In this document: positions 8,477 to 17,248 of the stretch, one piece after another
Numbering within the stretch: the stretch's first letter is position 1
Layout of the letters: each line of letters opens with the position of its first letter
NCBI GenBank assembly: GCA_963767685.1
Contig: CAVYEZ010000018.1
Span: 1,302,001-1,366,000 of the forward strand
Source of the DNA: Trebonia sp963767685
GTDB taxonomy: Bacteria > Actinomycetota > Actinomycetes > Streptosporangiales > Streptosporangiaceae
DNA length: 64,000 bases
Direction of reading: 5' to 3'
Made by a program: the position numbers and the translations under genes
Notes under the pieces: model-generated
Database searches by the model: none
The model's input: only the letters and a program-made list of their open reading frames with translations
What the model was told of the DNA's origin: nothing

Positions 8477-9115
8477 ATGGAACGACGGCTTAGCAGGTGG
8501 GCGCCGCTTACCGGCGTGGTCGCGGGGATCCTGTTCGTCATTGCCTTCTTCAACGGGGGAAACACGCCGAATGCCAACGCATCGCCGGCTAGCGTGATCT
8601 CTTTCTTCGTCAAGAACGGCTCGGCCGCTAAGACCTCGGCGCTGATCGGGACCTTCGCCGTGATCTTCTTCGTCTTCTTCGCGGTGACCCTGGCCAGCCG
8701 GACGCGCGGCGGCGGGTGGCTGGCCAACGGCGTGGTCGCCGGCGCGGTATTCGGCGCGGTCGGCATCGCCGCCTTGTTCAGCATCCAGTACGTTCTCGGG
8801 CAGAACTCCAGCTACCTGACCCTCGGGTCGGCGTCAACGCTCAACCTGCTCGACAACAGCTTCTTCCTGCCGGCGGCCGCGGGAATGTGCGTCTTCGGCA
8901 TCGTGGGCGGCCTGGCGGTCGCGATCAGCAGGGCACCCGCACGGTGGATGGGCTGGCTGCTGATGGTCATCGGCGCCTGCTGCGCCAGCCCGCTGCTGTT
9001 CTTCGCCATCCTGGTCACCGCCGCCTGGATGCTGGTGGCAGGGATCTGGCTGACTCTGCAAGCACAGCCGAAGGTCCGCGAGGAGGAGCCGGAGGCCACC
9101 CTCGCGCACGCCTAG
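8477..9115 (+). CDS. Six-helix integral membrane protein of unknown function
   Basis: 212 residues with about six hydrophobic segments (near residues 8-25, 55-73, 83-106, 128-149 and two between 156 and 194) and a short acidic cytoplasmic tail. No catalytic or transport motif is recognisable. The region between helices 1 and 2 (NGGNTPNANASPASVISFF) is probably extracytoplasmic. It is transcribed divergently from the LuxR-type regulator across a 190-base gap and ends before a strong hairpin at 9184-9218. Function is unknown; control by the adjacent regulator is inferred from layout only. Confidence 0.85.
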   Translation: MERRLSRWAPLTGVVAGILFVIAFFNGGNTPNANASPASVISFFVKNGSAAKTSALIGTFAVIFFVFFAVTLASRTRGGGWLANGVVAGAVFGAVGIAALFSIQYVLGQNSSYLTLGSASTLNLLDNSFFLPAAAGMCVFGIVGGLAVAISRAPARWMGWLLMVIGACCASPLLFFAILVTAAWMLVAGIWLTLQAQPKVREEEPEATLAHA

Positions 9116-9183
9116 GCCGGGTCGCATCCGTTCTCACGGGGCCGTCAGGGTAGGCCACGGCGGCCGTCCAGGTAGCGGATCGC

Positions 9184-9218
9184 GCCGGTGACGGCGGACA
9201 CAGCCCGCCGTCACCGGC
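9184..9218. terminator. Bidirectional hairpin terminator between convergent genes
   Basis: GCCGGTGACGGCGG at 9184-9197 and its exact complement CCGCCGTCACCGGC at 9205-9218 form a 14-base stem with a seven-base loop. It sits between the membrane-protein gene ending at 9115 and the small gene on the other strand ending at 9246. Confidence 0.7.
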
Positions 9219-9245
9219 GAGATCCGTCAGCCAGGTCTAGCGGAC

Positions 9246-9512
9246 TTACCAGGCGGGGGCGCCGAAGACGCCGCGGTACTTCGAGGCCGGGCGTGGCTTC
9301 TTCTGCTTCTTCTTGGACTTGCCGGCCGCCTGGTGCTCCTTGAGCACGTCGGAGGCGTGCTTGGCGATCTCGGCCAGTTCGGCGTGCAGCTTGCGGACCT
9401 CGCGGGCGCCCCAGATCGGGGAGCTGAACTTGTGGTGGGTTATCGCCGTCACCATGAGGAACCGCGCGTCGGCCGCGTCAACCCGTTCCTCAAGCCAGTC
9501 AGCTCGCTCCAT
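9246..9512 (-). CDS. Small basic-tailed conserved hypothetical protein
   Basis: 88 residues: an N-terminal helical part (MERADWLEERVDAADARFLM), a central HHKFSSPIWGAREVRKLHAE, and a lysine-rich linker GKSKKKQKKPRPASKY ending in GVFGAPAW. The ATG ending at 9512 is preferred because GGAG lies five bases before it; an in-frame GTG at 9527 overlaps its own ribosome site. The family is not recognised. The basic tail could bind nucleic acid, but this is only suggestive. Stands alone, with a hairpin terminator after it. Confidence 0.65.
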   Translation of the reverse strand: MERADWLEERVDAADARFLMVTAITHHKFSSPIWGAREVRKLHAELAEIAKHASDVLKEHQAAGKSKKKQKKPRPASKYRGVFGAPAW

Positions 9513-9831
9513 GCCCACTCCACCCACTCCTTTGAGCCCTCGTCGGCGGCGCCCGACGTCGGTATACGGAAACGCGCGACTCCGGCAAGCGCGGGCCGTC
9601 CCGCGCAGCCGGAGAAGTGTATACGGTATGGACTCTGCTCAACCGTGGGCAACGTCGCCCGGACAAGAGCAAGACTCCGTCACAGAAGAATAACGGCAGC
9701 ATTCCAGTGAGGCATTCCAGATGCCGGGAAATGACCCTTCTTAGTTAGAGATCCCCGTCACCCGGTGAGGCCGAAGCCGGGCACGAGCGGCAGGCCCCTC
9801 TCGCATCCCCGGCCCGCGCCGTACGACGCCG
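9513..9831. other. Intergenic region with no convincing gene
   Basis: About 320 bases between the small basic-tailed gene and the end of the permease gene. The only distinctive content is the octamer GTATACGG, present twice (about 9560 and 9617), which may mark a promoter or operator for the small gene. No RNA gene or mobile element is seen. Confidence 0.5.
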
Positions 9832-11307
9832 CTACCGGGAGATGCCCTCCCTGGACATCAGCGCGGCGCCGAGCCGCCGCGCCGTCCGCGGCGCGATCAG
9901 GACGCCGATGACCGCCGCGGCGAGCCAGGCGCCCGCGACGATGGGGAACCAGTGGCCGTCGCCCGTCGGGTACGGGTACACGTTCCGGTAGATCGTGTAG
10001 CCAAGCACCACGATGCCCGCGATCGGGATGACGACCTGCCACATCGGCACCGAGGGCATCTCGCGGCGCACGAACACCAGCAGCGTCATGCCGATCGTGG
10101 CGAGCACGTAAGCCACGAGCAGGATCAGCGTGCCGATCGTCCCCGACCAGAGGAAGGCGTTCTCAGCCAGAGCGGACGGCGAAGAAGAAACGATCACGTA
10201 CACGACGTAGATGATCACGGCCATGACGGTGACCACGCCGGTGGCGGCGGCCGGCGTGCCCCACCGGGAGTGCGCCGCCCCGATCCCGCGCTCGCCGAAG
10301 GAGTCCCGCGACATCGCGTAGATCATCCGCGCCGCGCCGACCGTGCAGGCCAGGCAGCAGCCGAACGCGGACACGGTCGTGCCCGCCGTGATGATGTTGC
10401 CGACCCAGGAGCCGACGTAGGACGACCCGAGGTCGCCGAGCAGCGACGCCGACGAGCCGAACGCCTTGATGCCCGAAGCCGACGTGCCGAAGCCCATCAT
10501 CTCCGCCGCGGTCACGACCACGTAGTAGATGCCGCCGAACACGGCCACGCCGAGGATCGCGCGCGGGATGTCCCGCGACGGGTTGTGCGCTTCCTCGCCG
10601 AGCGTGGAGGACGCCTCGAACCCCGCGAACGACAGGAACCCGAACACCACGCCGAGGAACAGCGCCGACACCCCGGTGCCGGGCGCCAGGCTGAACACCG
10701 ACCAGGTAAACGTCGACCCGCCGGGAGCGGAGTGCGAGAGCAGCTTGACGAACACCACCACGGTCACGATCAGGATCAGCGTGACCGTGCACACCTCGAC
10801 GATCAGCAGCACGTTCGTCCCGCCGCGGGCCGGAAGCGCGGCGAGCAGCAGCGCGAGCGCCAGCACGACCCCGACGAACAGCATCGGCGCCCACGACGGC
10901 TGGTTCTTCCACAGCCCGAGCGAGTCGAGCAGCCCGGTGCCGAAGATGCCCGCCGCGGCCGCCGTCGTCACCGCGTAAAACACGTAGGTCCCGGCCAGGC
11001 CCCAGCCCGCGACCACCCCGGCCCGCGGCCCGAGCGTCGCGCCGACGAACGCGTACACGGACCCAGAGTGCCGGTAGTACTGGCACAATCGCGCGAACGT
11101 GTACGCCACGAACAGCACGCCGACCGCCGCGATCAGGAACGCGAGCGGGACCGCCCGCCCCGCGCCGATCGCCCCCTGCGGGTTGATGTTCGCCGCCATG
11201 GAGGGCGCCATCAGCGCGAGCGACAGGCCGACCGCCTGCCAGACGGACAGGGAACGCTTGAGCCCGGGCGCCGTCGCGGCAGTCTTCTGCGCTGGGGCCG
11301 TCGCCAT
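9832..11307 (-). CDS. APC-superfamily amino acid permease
   Basis: 491-residue polytopic membrane protein with about 12 helices. The APC family signature appears as SLSVWQAVGLSLALMAPSMA near residues 20-40 and FLSFAGFEASSTLGEEAHNP near residues 225-245. It probably imports an amino acid or amine by secondary transport; the substrate cannot be assigned. The ATG ending at 11307 is supported by GGAGG a few bases upstream; longer readings lack a ribosome site and contain polar sequence. No catabolic gene lies beside it. Confidence 0.93.
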   Translation of the reverse strand: MATAPAQKTAATAPGLKRSLSVWQAVGLSLALMAPSMAANINPQGAIGAGRAVPLAFLIAAVGVLFVAYTFARLCQYYRHSGSVYAFVGATLGPRAGVVAGWGLAGTYVFYAVTTAAAAGIFGTGLLDSLGLWKNQPSWAPMLFVGVVLALALLLAALPARGGTNVLLIVEVCTVTLILIVTVVVFVKLLSHSAPGGSTFTWSVFSLAPGTGVSALFLGVVFGFLSFAGFEASSTLGEEAHNPSRDIPRAILGVAVFGGIYYVVVTAAEMMGFGTSASGIKAFGSSASLLGDLGSSYVGSWVGNIITAGTTVSAFGCCLACTVGAARMIYAMSRDSFGERGIGAAHSRWGTPAAATGVVTVMAVIIYVVYVIVSSSPSALAENAFLWSGTIGTLILLVAYVLATIGMTLLVFVRREMPSVPMWQVVIPIAGIVVLGYTIYRNVYPYPTGDGHWFPIVAGAWLAAAVIGVLIAPRTARRLGAALMSREGISR

Positions 11308-11411
11308 CGCCACCTCCGGGAGCATGATCGTTATCAGCAGTGTGCGTGACAAATCCCGATACCGGAAGAGGGAAATGTGACCGTCGTCACCCTTTAACGC
11401 CAAAGTCACAA

Positions 11412-11687
11412 TCAAGGTCGTCCCGAACGACAGCGTGCTCCGCGCCGCCGGTTCCGCGTCAGGTTGCCGACCATCGCCCGCACGTACGCGAGCGCGGCGT
11501 CGGCGTCGCGCAGCGACCCGTAGCAGCGCAGCAGCCGGGCGAACGCCTCCTGCGCGATGTCCTCGGGGTCGTCCGCGCCGAGCAGCCCGCCGAGCCGCAC
11601 CAGTTCGGGGTACCGCGCGGCGAACAGCCCGGCGACGGCCGCCTCGGCACCGGGCGGGCCCGCATCTGTGTCGTCGAGTGTTTCCAC
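11412..11687 (-). pseudogene. Truncated SigE-family ECF sigma factor (region 2 only)
   Basis: Encodes only sigma region 2: LFAARYPELVRLGGLLGADD, then PEDIAQEAFARLLRCYGSLR and ALAYVRAMVGNLTRNRRR. It stops after about 90 residues instead of continuing through the linker and region 4. A GTG at 11687 or 11741 could start it. Its last codons coincide with a diverged copy of the 33-base dispersed repeat (11414-11446), so the end may have been replaced by that element. Without region 4 it cannot bind -35 promoter sequences normally. Confidence 0.65.
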
Positions 11688-11831
11688 GGAGATAAGAAAC
11701 GGAGATAAGACACCTGTCGGCCGCGTAGGTTGCCCGGGCACATTCAGCGCTTCCCCGGTGTTATTAGGGTGACGTGTTCCCGCGGTGGTGGCACCATCAC
11801 CATTAGGGGAGCGTTCCGAGTCTGGAGGATA

Positions 11832-13250
11832 ATGACAACTGCTCACAGCGCCCGTGCTTTCGGCCAGAGCGCCGAGATGGACGCCGCTACGGGGGATTTT
11901 GACCTGGAAGACCGGCACGCGCTGCGCCGCGTGGCGGGGCTTTCCACTGAGCTCACCGACATCACCGAGGTTGAGTACCGGGCCCTGCGCCTCGAGCGCG
12001 TGGTGCTGATCGGCGTGTGGACCGAGGGCACGCTGGCCAGCGCGGAGAACTCCCTGACGGAGCTCAGCCGGCTCGCCGAGACCGCGGGCTCGGTGGTGCT
12101 CGACGGCCTGATCCAGCGCCGGAGCCGGGTCGACACCGCCACCTACGTGGGCTCGGGCAAGGCGAACGAGCTGGCCGGGATCGTGGCCGCGACGGGCGCG
12201 GACACGGTGATCTGCGACGGTGAGCTCAGCCCGAGCCAGCTGCGCCGCCTGGAGGGCGTGGTCAAGGTCAAGGTGATCGACCGCACCGCGCTGATCCTGG
12301 ACATCTTCGCGCAGCACGCCAAGAGCCGCGAGGGCAAGGCGCAGGTCGAGCTGGCCCAGCTGCAGTACATGATGCCGCGGCTGCGGGGCTGGGGCGAGTC
12401 GCTGTCCAGGCAGGCTGGCGGCCGGGTGGCCGGCGGTGGCGGCATCGGGACCCGTGGTCCCGGTGAGACCAAGATCGAGACCGACCGGCGCCGGATCAGG
12501 ACGCGGATCTCTAAGCTGCGCGGCGAGATCGCCACGTTCAAGGTCGGCCGTGAGGTGCAGCGCGGCCAGCGGCGGCGGAACGAGGTCCCGTCGGTGGTGA
12601 TCGCCGGGTACACCAACGCGGGCAAGTCCAGCCTGCTCAACGCGCTGACGGGCGCCGGGGTGCTGGTGGAGGACGCGCTGTTCGCCACCCTGGACCCGAC
12701 CGTGCGGAAGGCCGAGACGCCCGGCGGCCGGCCGCTCACGCTGACCGACACCGTCGGGTTCGTCCGGCACCTGCCGCACCAGCTCGTGGACGCGTTCCGG
12801 TCCACCCTGGAGGAGGCGAAGGACGCGGACCTGATCCTGCACGTGGTGGACGGCTCCGACGCCGACCCGCAGGCGCAGCTCGCCGCCGTTCGCGCCGTGC
12901 TCGCCGAGATCGGCGCGCGGGACGTGCCCGAGCTCGTCGTGATCAACAAGGTCGACGACGCCGACCCGGTGACGCTCAAGGCGGTGCAGCTCCGCGAGCG
13001 GGGCGCGGTGCTCGTCTCCGCGAAGACCGGTGAGGGGCTCGACGCGCTGCGCGCGGCGATCGATGAGGGGCTGCCCGAGCGGGACCGCCTCGTCCGGGTC
13101 AGCGTCCCCTACAGCCGCGGCGACCTGGTCGCCCGGGCGCACGCCGCGGGCGAGGTGACGCGCACCGAGCACGGCCCGGACGGGACCTTCATCGAGGCCC
13201 GCGTGCCGCCGGAGCTCGCCGCCGAGCTGCAGCGATTCGTCATCGCGTGA
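11832..13250 (+). CDS. hflX: GTPase HflX
   Basis: Ribosome-associated GTPase that splits stalled or stressed 70S ribosomes. 472 residues. The N-terminal HflX domain contains VGSGKANEL and the long helical stretch LQYMMPRLRGWGESLSRQAG with GGGGIGTRGPGETKIE. The G domain follows: G1 GYTNAGKSSLLNAL (about residues 258-271), G3 DTVGFVRHLPHQLVDAFRST and G4 NKVD. The ATG at 11832 follows GGAGG at 11824-11828; an upstream in-frame ATG would add 34 unlikely residues. Two terminator-like structures follow immediately. Confidence 0.97.
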   Translation: MTTAHSARAFGQSAEMDAATGDFDLEDRHALRRVAGLSTELTDITEVEYRALRLERVVLIGVWTEGTLASAENSLTELSRLAETAGSVVLDGLIQRRSRVDTATYVGSGKANELAGIVAATGADTVICDGELSPSQLRRLEGVVKVKVIDRTALILDIFAQHAKSREGKAQVELAQLQYMMPRLRGWGESLSRQAGGRVAGGGGIGTRGPGETKIETDRRRIRTRISKLRGEIATFKVGREVQRGQRRRNEVPSVVIAGYTNAGKSSLLNALTGAGVLVEDALFATLDPTVRKAETPGGRPLTLTDTVGFVRHLPHQLVDAFRSTLEEAKDADLILHVVDGSDADPQAQLAAVRAVLAEIGARDVPELVVINKVDDADPVTLKAVQLRERGAVLVSAKTGEGLDALRAAIDEGLPERDRLVRVSVPYSRGDLVARAHAAGEVTRTEHGPDGTFIEARVPPELAAELQRFVIA

Positions 13251-13252
13251 TT

Positions 13253-13343
13253 TCCCCCGGGGGACGGCCCGTACCCCCCGGCTGTTCGTGCTGGCGGGCC
13301 TGATCGCAAAAACCGCGATCGTATCAGGCCCGCCAGCACGAAC
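13253..13343 (+). terminator. C-run/G-run element plus 21-base perfect stem downstream of hflX
   Basis: Three bases after the hflX stop lies a CCCCCGGGGGACG...CCCCCCGG element (13253-13283), repeated in almost the same form after ppdK. It is followed by a hairpin: 13284-13304 and 13323-13343 are exact complements (21 base pairs, GTTCGTGCTGGCGGGCCTGAT on one arm shown in part) with a loop around CGCAAAAACCGCG. It lacks a T-tract but would be extremely stable. Confidence 0.7.
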
Positions 13344-13687
13344 GAAGGACCCCAGCACCTCTTCAGGCGTCCGGGCCAGCGGCCGCCGCCGCCTGCCCAA
13401 ACGATTGCGGGGCCGTTTACCTGCTGTTAGGCGGCTCGCATTGTACTCATAAGTAACTTGCGGCCGCTAGCGCTTTCGTCGATAGGGCTTGTAAGGAACC
13501 CCCTCAGTGCAATACCGTAACGGAACCGATATGTTCCGGCGGCCGCGCAATGAGACTAACCATCCGTGCGCGGGCGTTCGCATTGCCGGTAAGTACGGTC
13601 AGCGCCGACGTCGAACATGCATGGCAGGTGGCCGCTCATGATCGCTAGCACCGACCCGCGTGGTCCCGTGCGGTACGGGCCGACCCC
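13344..13687. other. Upstream region of the imidazolonepropionase-like gene
   Basis: 344 bases with no credible coding frame. It is less GC-rich than its surroundings around 13436-13540, which probably holds the promoter for the gene at 13688. No palindrome, RNA gene or mobile sequence was recognised. Confidence 0.4.
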
Positions 13688-14905
13688 GTGACCGCCCGGC
13701 TGCTCACAAGCATCGGCCGGCTCTGGACCGGGTCCGAGATTATCAGCAATGCCGCCATCCTCATCAGCGATGACCGCATTGCCTGGGTCGGCCCGTCGGC
13801 CGAGCTGCCGCGCAGCGTCCCCGGCGTCGTCGACGACATCGTCGACGTCGACCTGGTGGAGAACCTGGGCGGCGGCCTCGTCACCCCCGGCCTGATCGAC
13901 GCGCACACGCACCCGGTCTACGCGGGCAACCGCTACGCCGAGCTGGCCATGCGGTCCACCGGCCTGTCGGACTCGGAGATCACCGCGGCGGGCGGCGGCA
14001 TCTCGTCCACGATCACCGTGACCAGGGGCACCGACCCGTGGACGCTGTGCAACAACGTCCGCGAGCGGCTGGCCTGCTGGCTGCAGTCGGGCACCACGAC
14101 GATCGAGGCGAAGACCGGCTACCACCTCACCAGGGACGGCGAGCTCGCCGACGTGCGGATGCTCCGCTCGCTCGAGGTCGAGCCGGGCATGCCGCGGGTG
14201 CACATCACGTTCTACGCGGCGCAGATGGTGCCGCCAGAGTTCTTCGGCCGCCGCAGCGACTACATCGACGCGGTGTCGTCCTGGTGCGCCGACGCGGCCG
14301 CGGTGGGCGCGGACAGCGTGGACGTCAGCTGCGAGGACGGCCGGTTCACCGAGGAAGAGGCCCGCTGGATTCTCAACGCGGGCCGCCGGGCCGGCCTGCT
14401 GCCCCGGCTGCACGCCTCGGGCCACGCGCACGGCGCCAGCGGCGCGGCCCGGGTCGCCGCCGAGCTCGGCTGCGCGTCCGCCGACCTGCTCTACGCGGCG
14501 ACCGACGAGGACGTCGCGGCCCTGTCCCGCGGCGGCGTGGCCGCCGTGATCTCGCCGGGTTCGGCGCTCCAGCAGTCCACCAAGCCGCCGGTCCGCGCGC
14601 TGCTCGACAAGGGCGTGGTGCTCGCCCTCGGCTCCGACCACACGCCCGGCGGCGTGGGCATCACCTCGATGCCGCTCGTCATCGCGCTGGCCGTGTCTTA
14701 CCTCGGCATGTCGGTCACCGAGGCGCTGCGCGCCGCCACCCTGGGCGGCGCCTACGCGCTGCGCGCACCCGACCGCGGCGCCATGGTCCGCGGCCGGCTG
14801 GCCGACATCGTCCTCTGGGACGCCGACCACGAGGGCGCCTTCGCCTGGAACTACGGCCTGACCCCGCGCCGCGTCTGGCGCGGCGGCGAACCGGTCACCC
14901 CCTAA
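13688..14905 (+). CDS. hutI: Imidazolonepropionase-like amidohydrolase
   Basis: 405 residues, matching imidazolonepropionase, the histidine-pathway enzyme that opens 4-imidazolone-5-propionate to formimidoylglutamate. Zinc-binding HTH lies near residues 72-74 (GLIDAHTHPVYAGNR), followed by AAGGGISSTITVTR, GTTTIEAKTGYHLTRDGE, VDVSCEDGRFTEEEA, the histidine pair in ASGHAHG and the catalytic GSDHTPGG near residue 317. The GTG at 13688 has no strong ribosome site, so it may be leaderless. No other hut gene is nearby, which leaves room for a related cyclic-amide substrate; the symbol is by family resemblance. Confidence 0.82.
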   Translation: MTARLLTSIGRLWTGSEIISNAAILISDDRIAWVGPSAELPRSVPGVVDDIVDVDLVENLGGGLVTPGLIDAHTHPVYAGNRYAELAMRSTGLSDSEITAAGGGISSTITVTRGTDPWTLCNNVRERLACWLQSGTTTIEAKTGYHLTRDGELADVRMLRSLEVEPGMPRVHITFYAAQMVPPEFFGRRSDYIDAVSSWCADAAAVGADSVDVSCEDGRFTEEEARWILNAGRRAGLLPRLHASGHAHGASGAARVAAELGCASADLLYAATDEDVAALSRGGVAAVISPGSALQQSTKPPVRALLDKGVVLALGSDHTPGGVGITSMPLVIALAVSYLGMSVTEALRAATLGGAYALRAPDRGAMVRGRLADIVLWDADHEGAFAWNYGLTPRRVWRGGEPVTP

Positions 14906-15196
14906 CCCGGGTACCGAAGGAGATGGGACACAAAGTCCCCCGCGACCTCCACTTTGCCGGCACCAACCCCATCGGGCGCGTCAGGCCCCGCCGCCCGGGC
15001 CACCCATCCACCCCTGCTCGCCACGGCCCGCCCCGTCGCATGCGCCCCCGTCGTGCGCTGCCACCCCGCCCGTTGCGCCGGGGCGCTATGGCCCCACTTC
15101 AGTCCGCCCGCCCGCCGCATTCGCCACGTCGGCGCCGACACGCCGCCGCATCCGGCGCGCCGCGCTGCCACGCCGCCTCAACCTGTCCGGCGCATA

Positions 15197-15241
15197 CGGC
15201 ATGTCGGGCGCTAGCGCTGCGACATGCCGGATATTTCGTGA
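15197..15241. repeat. Palindromic intergenic repeat ending in CGGATATTTC, copy 1
   Basis: CGGCATGTCG (15197-15206) pairs exactly with CGACATGCCG (15220-15229) around GGCGCTAGCGCTG, followed by GATATTTCGTGA. Related structures at 31660-31715 and 38950-38996 share the GGCGC loop region and the CGGATWTTTCAC-type tail. It sits in the 14906-15426 gap, whose first 280 bases are low-complexity GC-rich sequence without a gene. Confidence 0.6.
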
Positions 15242-15272
15242 AATCGCCGCCGAGCGTTGGAGCCAAGAAAAT

Positions 15273-15320
15273 GATCTTGGATGGCTGACCACGTCATAGC
15301 GTGGTCAGCGATCCAGAATC
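15273..15320. repeat. GGATCGCTGACC-type palindromic repeat, copy 1 (upstream of holA)
   Basis: Arms at 15273-15293 and 15300-15320 match at 18 of 21 positions; the centre GGCTGACCACG/CGTGGTCAGC is nearly perfect with a short TCATAG loop. Two other copies lie at 25066-25113 and 52429-52474, all intergenic. Confidence 0.65.
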
Positions 15321-15426
15321 TTCGCGCGAGCCGGTGGCGATGGCAGGAAAGGTGGGCTTGGGCGGGAAGCTGCAATGGTCGAGGACACGGCCGGACCCCT
15401 CACTGCGACGTGGCATGCTTGCCTGC

Positions 15427-16410
15427 ATGGCGAACCTGGCACCCGTCACGCTGGTCGTGGGCGAGGAGGAGTTTCTCGTTGACCGCGCGCTGCGGGAGGC
15501 GGTGACGCAGGCGCGGGCCGTGCTCGCCGAGGCCAGCGGCGGCGGGGAAGGCGACCTGCACGACCTGGAGGCGTCCGTGCTCGGCCAGGGGGAGCTGGCC
15601 GCGCTCACGTCGCCCAGCCTGTTCGGCGGCGGGGCCGTCGTGGTCGTCAGGAACGCGCAGAACGCCGGCAAGGAAGTTGCCGCCGAGCTGACGAAGTACG
15701 CCAGGAGCCCAGCGCCGGACGCCGCCGTCGTCCTCACGCACGCGGGCGGCGCCAAGGGCAAGGCCCTCGTCACCGACCTGGCGAAGGCCGGGGCGCGCCA
15801 GGTCGACTGCCCGAAGCTCACCCGGCCGAGCGAGCGGACCGACTTCGTGAAGAACGAGTTCCGGCGGGTCGGCCGGCAGGCCGACGCGGAAGCGGTCCGC
15901 GCGCTCCTCGACGCGATCGGCGGCGACCTGCGCGAGCTGGCGAGCGCCGTCGACCAGCTGGCCTCCGACACCGACGGCCGGATCAACGCCGCCACGGTCG
16001 GCCGGTACTACCGTGGCCGCGCGGAGGCGACCGGCTTCAGCGTCGCCGACCACGCGGTCGAGGGGCGGCTGAACGAGGCGCTCGAGCAGCTCCGCTGGGC
16101 GCTGTCGACCGGCACCGCGCCGGTCCTGATCACCAGCGCCCTCGCGACCGGGGTCCGGCTGCTCGGCCGGGTCGGCGCGGCCTCGAGGAACGCGAACCCC
16201 AACGCGCTGGCCGCGGAGGTCGGCGCGCCGCCATGGAAGATCGACCGGGTCCGTCAGCAGCTGCGCGGCTGGCACCCGGACGGGGTGGCCAGCGCCCTCC
16301 AGGCCGTCGCCGAGGCGGACGCCCAGGTGAAGGGCGGGGGAGCCAGCCCCGAGTACGCCCTGGAACGCGCCATCCGCCAGATCGTCGCCAACCGCGCCGC
16401 CCCCCGCTAA
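15427..16410 (+). CDS. holA: DNA polymerase III subunit delta
   Basis: Clamp-loader subunit that opens the sliding clamp. 327 residues, the usual length for actinobacterial HolA. N-terminal VTLVVGEEEFLVDRALRE and FGGGAVVVVRNAQNAGKEV are typical, followed by the helical segment DAIGGDLRELASAVDQLAS and the C-terminal PPWKIDRVRQQLRGW. The ATG at 15427 matches the family start (MANLAPVTLVVGEEE); an ATG four codons earlier and longer readings lack better ribosome sites. The usual neighbour rpsT lies beyond an 840-base repeat field that begins directly at the holA stop. Confidence 0.94.
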   Translation: MANLAPVTLVVGEEEFLVDRALREAVTQARAVLAEASGGGEGDLHDLEASVLGQGELAALTSPSLFGGGAVVVVRNAQNAGKEVAAELTKYARSPAPDAAVVLTHAGGAKGKALVTDLAKAGARQVDCPKLTRPSERTDFVKNEFRRVGRQADAEAVRALLDAIGGDLRELASAVDQLASDTDGRINAATVGRYYRGRAEATGFSVADHAVEGRLNEALEQLRWALSTGTAPVLITSALATGVRLLGRVGAASRNANPNALAAEVGAPPWKIDRVRQQLRGWHPDGVASALQAVAEADAQVKGGGASPEYALERAIRQIVANRAAPR

Positions 16411-16490
16411 CCAGCCACGGCCCGCGCCCCCCAGCCACTGCCCGCGCCCCCCAGCCACGGCCCGCGCCTCCCAGCCACTGCCCGCGCCCC
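16411..16490. repeat. 20-base tandem repeat abutting the holA stop
   Basis: Four head-to-tail copies of CCAGCCACGGCCCGCGCCCC, alternating CACGG and CACTG, so it is also a 40-base unit repeated twice. The array starts at the first base after the holA TAA. Confidence 0.85.
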
Positions 16491-16560
16491 CAGCCGGGGC
16501 GTGGGCACCATCCCCGCTATTCCTCAATCCCGCAGGCCCGTCCCCACCATCCGGCAGCCC

Positions 16561-16806
16561 CGTTCATCGATCCTGCTGGCCGCGCCGCGGACTCGTTCAT
16601 CGATCCTGGCGGACTCGTTCATCCATCCTGCTGGCCACGCCGCGGACTCGTTCACCGATCCTGCTGGCCGCGCCGCAGCCCCGTTCACCGATCCTGCTGG
16701 CCGCGCCGCAGCCCCGTTCACCGATCCTGCTGGCCGCGCCGCGGACTCGTTCACCGATCCCACTGGTCACACAGCGGCCCGTTCATCGATCCTGCTGGCC
16801 ACGCCA
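16561..16806. repeat. 33-base tandem repeat array between holA and rpsT
   Basis: Eight consecutive units beginning CGTTCAYCGATCCTGCTGG: 16561, 16594 (22-base short form), 16616, 16649, 16682, 16715, 16748 and 16781. Three central units are almost identical. There are no spacers, so it is a minisatellite and not a CRISPR. Its period is a multiple of three and keeps frames open on both strands, but no ribosome site or codon signal supports a protein. Confidence 0.9.
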
Positions 16807-16907
16807 GAAACGATTCTTGGGCTGATCGGAGATCCCAGGTCCCGTCGGACAATTCCCTCGGGTTCCCGCCATCCGTTCCCTTAGGTTCCCGCCACCCGTA
16901 CTGACCT

Positions 16908-17150
16908 TGTGGCCCCCAAGACCAGGTGACCAACTGTCCTCGTGTGCCCCAAGGCCAGAATGTTCCGGCCCTGCGTGCCCCAAGGACACTAGAAGCGCCC
17001 TCGTGGCCCCCAAGGCTAGATTGATTTGGCCTTGGGGGCCCCAGAACCAGAAGCGGCAGTGGCCGTGTGTGCCCCAAGGCCAGATTGATTTGGCCTCGTC
17101 TGCCCCAGAACCAGAACCAGTAGCGGCCCTGTGTGCAACCAGGCCGCAAC
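16908..17150. repeat. Degenerate 30-33-base tandem repeat with internal dyads (GTGTGCCCC...GGCC), locus 1
   Basis: About eight units, each starting GTGTGCCCCAAGG or similar and ending TGGCC. Several contain near-palindromes such as GGCCAGAATGTTCCGGCC and GGCCAGATTGATTTGGCC. The same unit with a clean 30-base period recurs at 31746-31860. The sequence from 16807 to 16907 holds a duplicated GGTTCCCGCCAYCCGT motif and no gene. Confidence 0.75.
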
Positions 17151-17248
17151 CACGGGTAGCCCCCGTGCCCCCAATCAGCGGCCGTGCACGCCAAAACGCC
17201 GGGTCACCAAAACGGTGCCCGGCGCGGCAAGAAAGGTGAAGCGAGGGC

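Noticed and set aside
14930..15288. Small gene starting near 14923 after an AAGGAG-like motif
   Set aside because: The product is Pro/Arg-rich low-complexity sequence that runs through two palindromic repeats.
16561..16806. CRISPR-like array
   Set aside because: Units are contiguous with no unique spacers and no cas genes nearby.
16501..16884. Possible repeat protein with 11-residue units between holA and rpsT
   Set aside because: The 33-base unit keeps frames open on both strands, there is no ribosome site, and flanking sequence is also repetitive; treated as a minisatellite.
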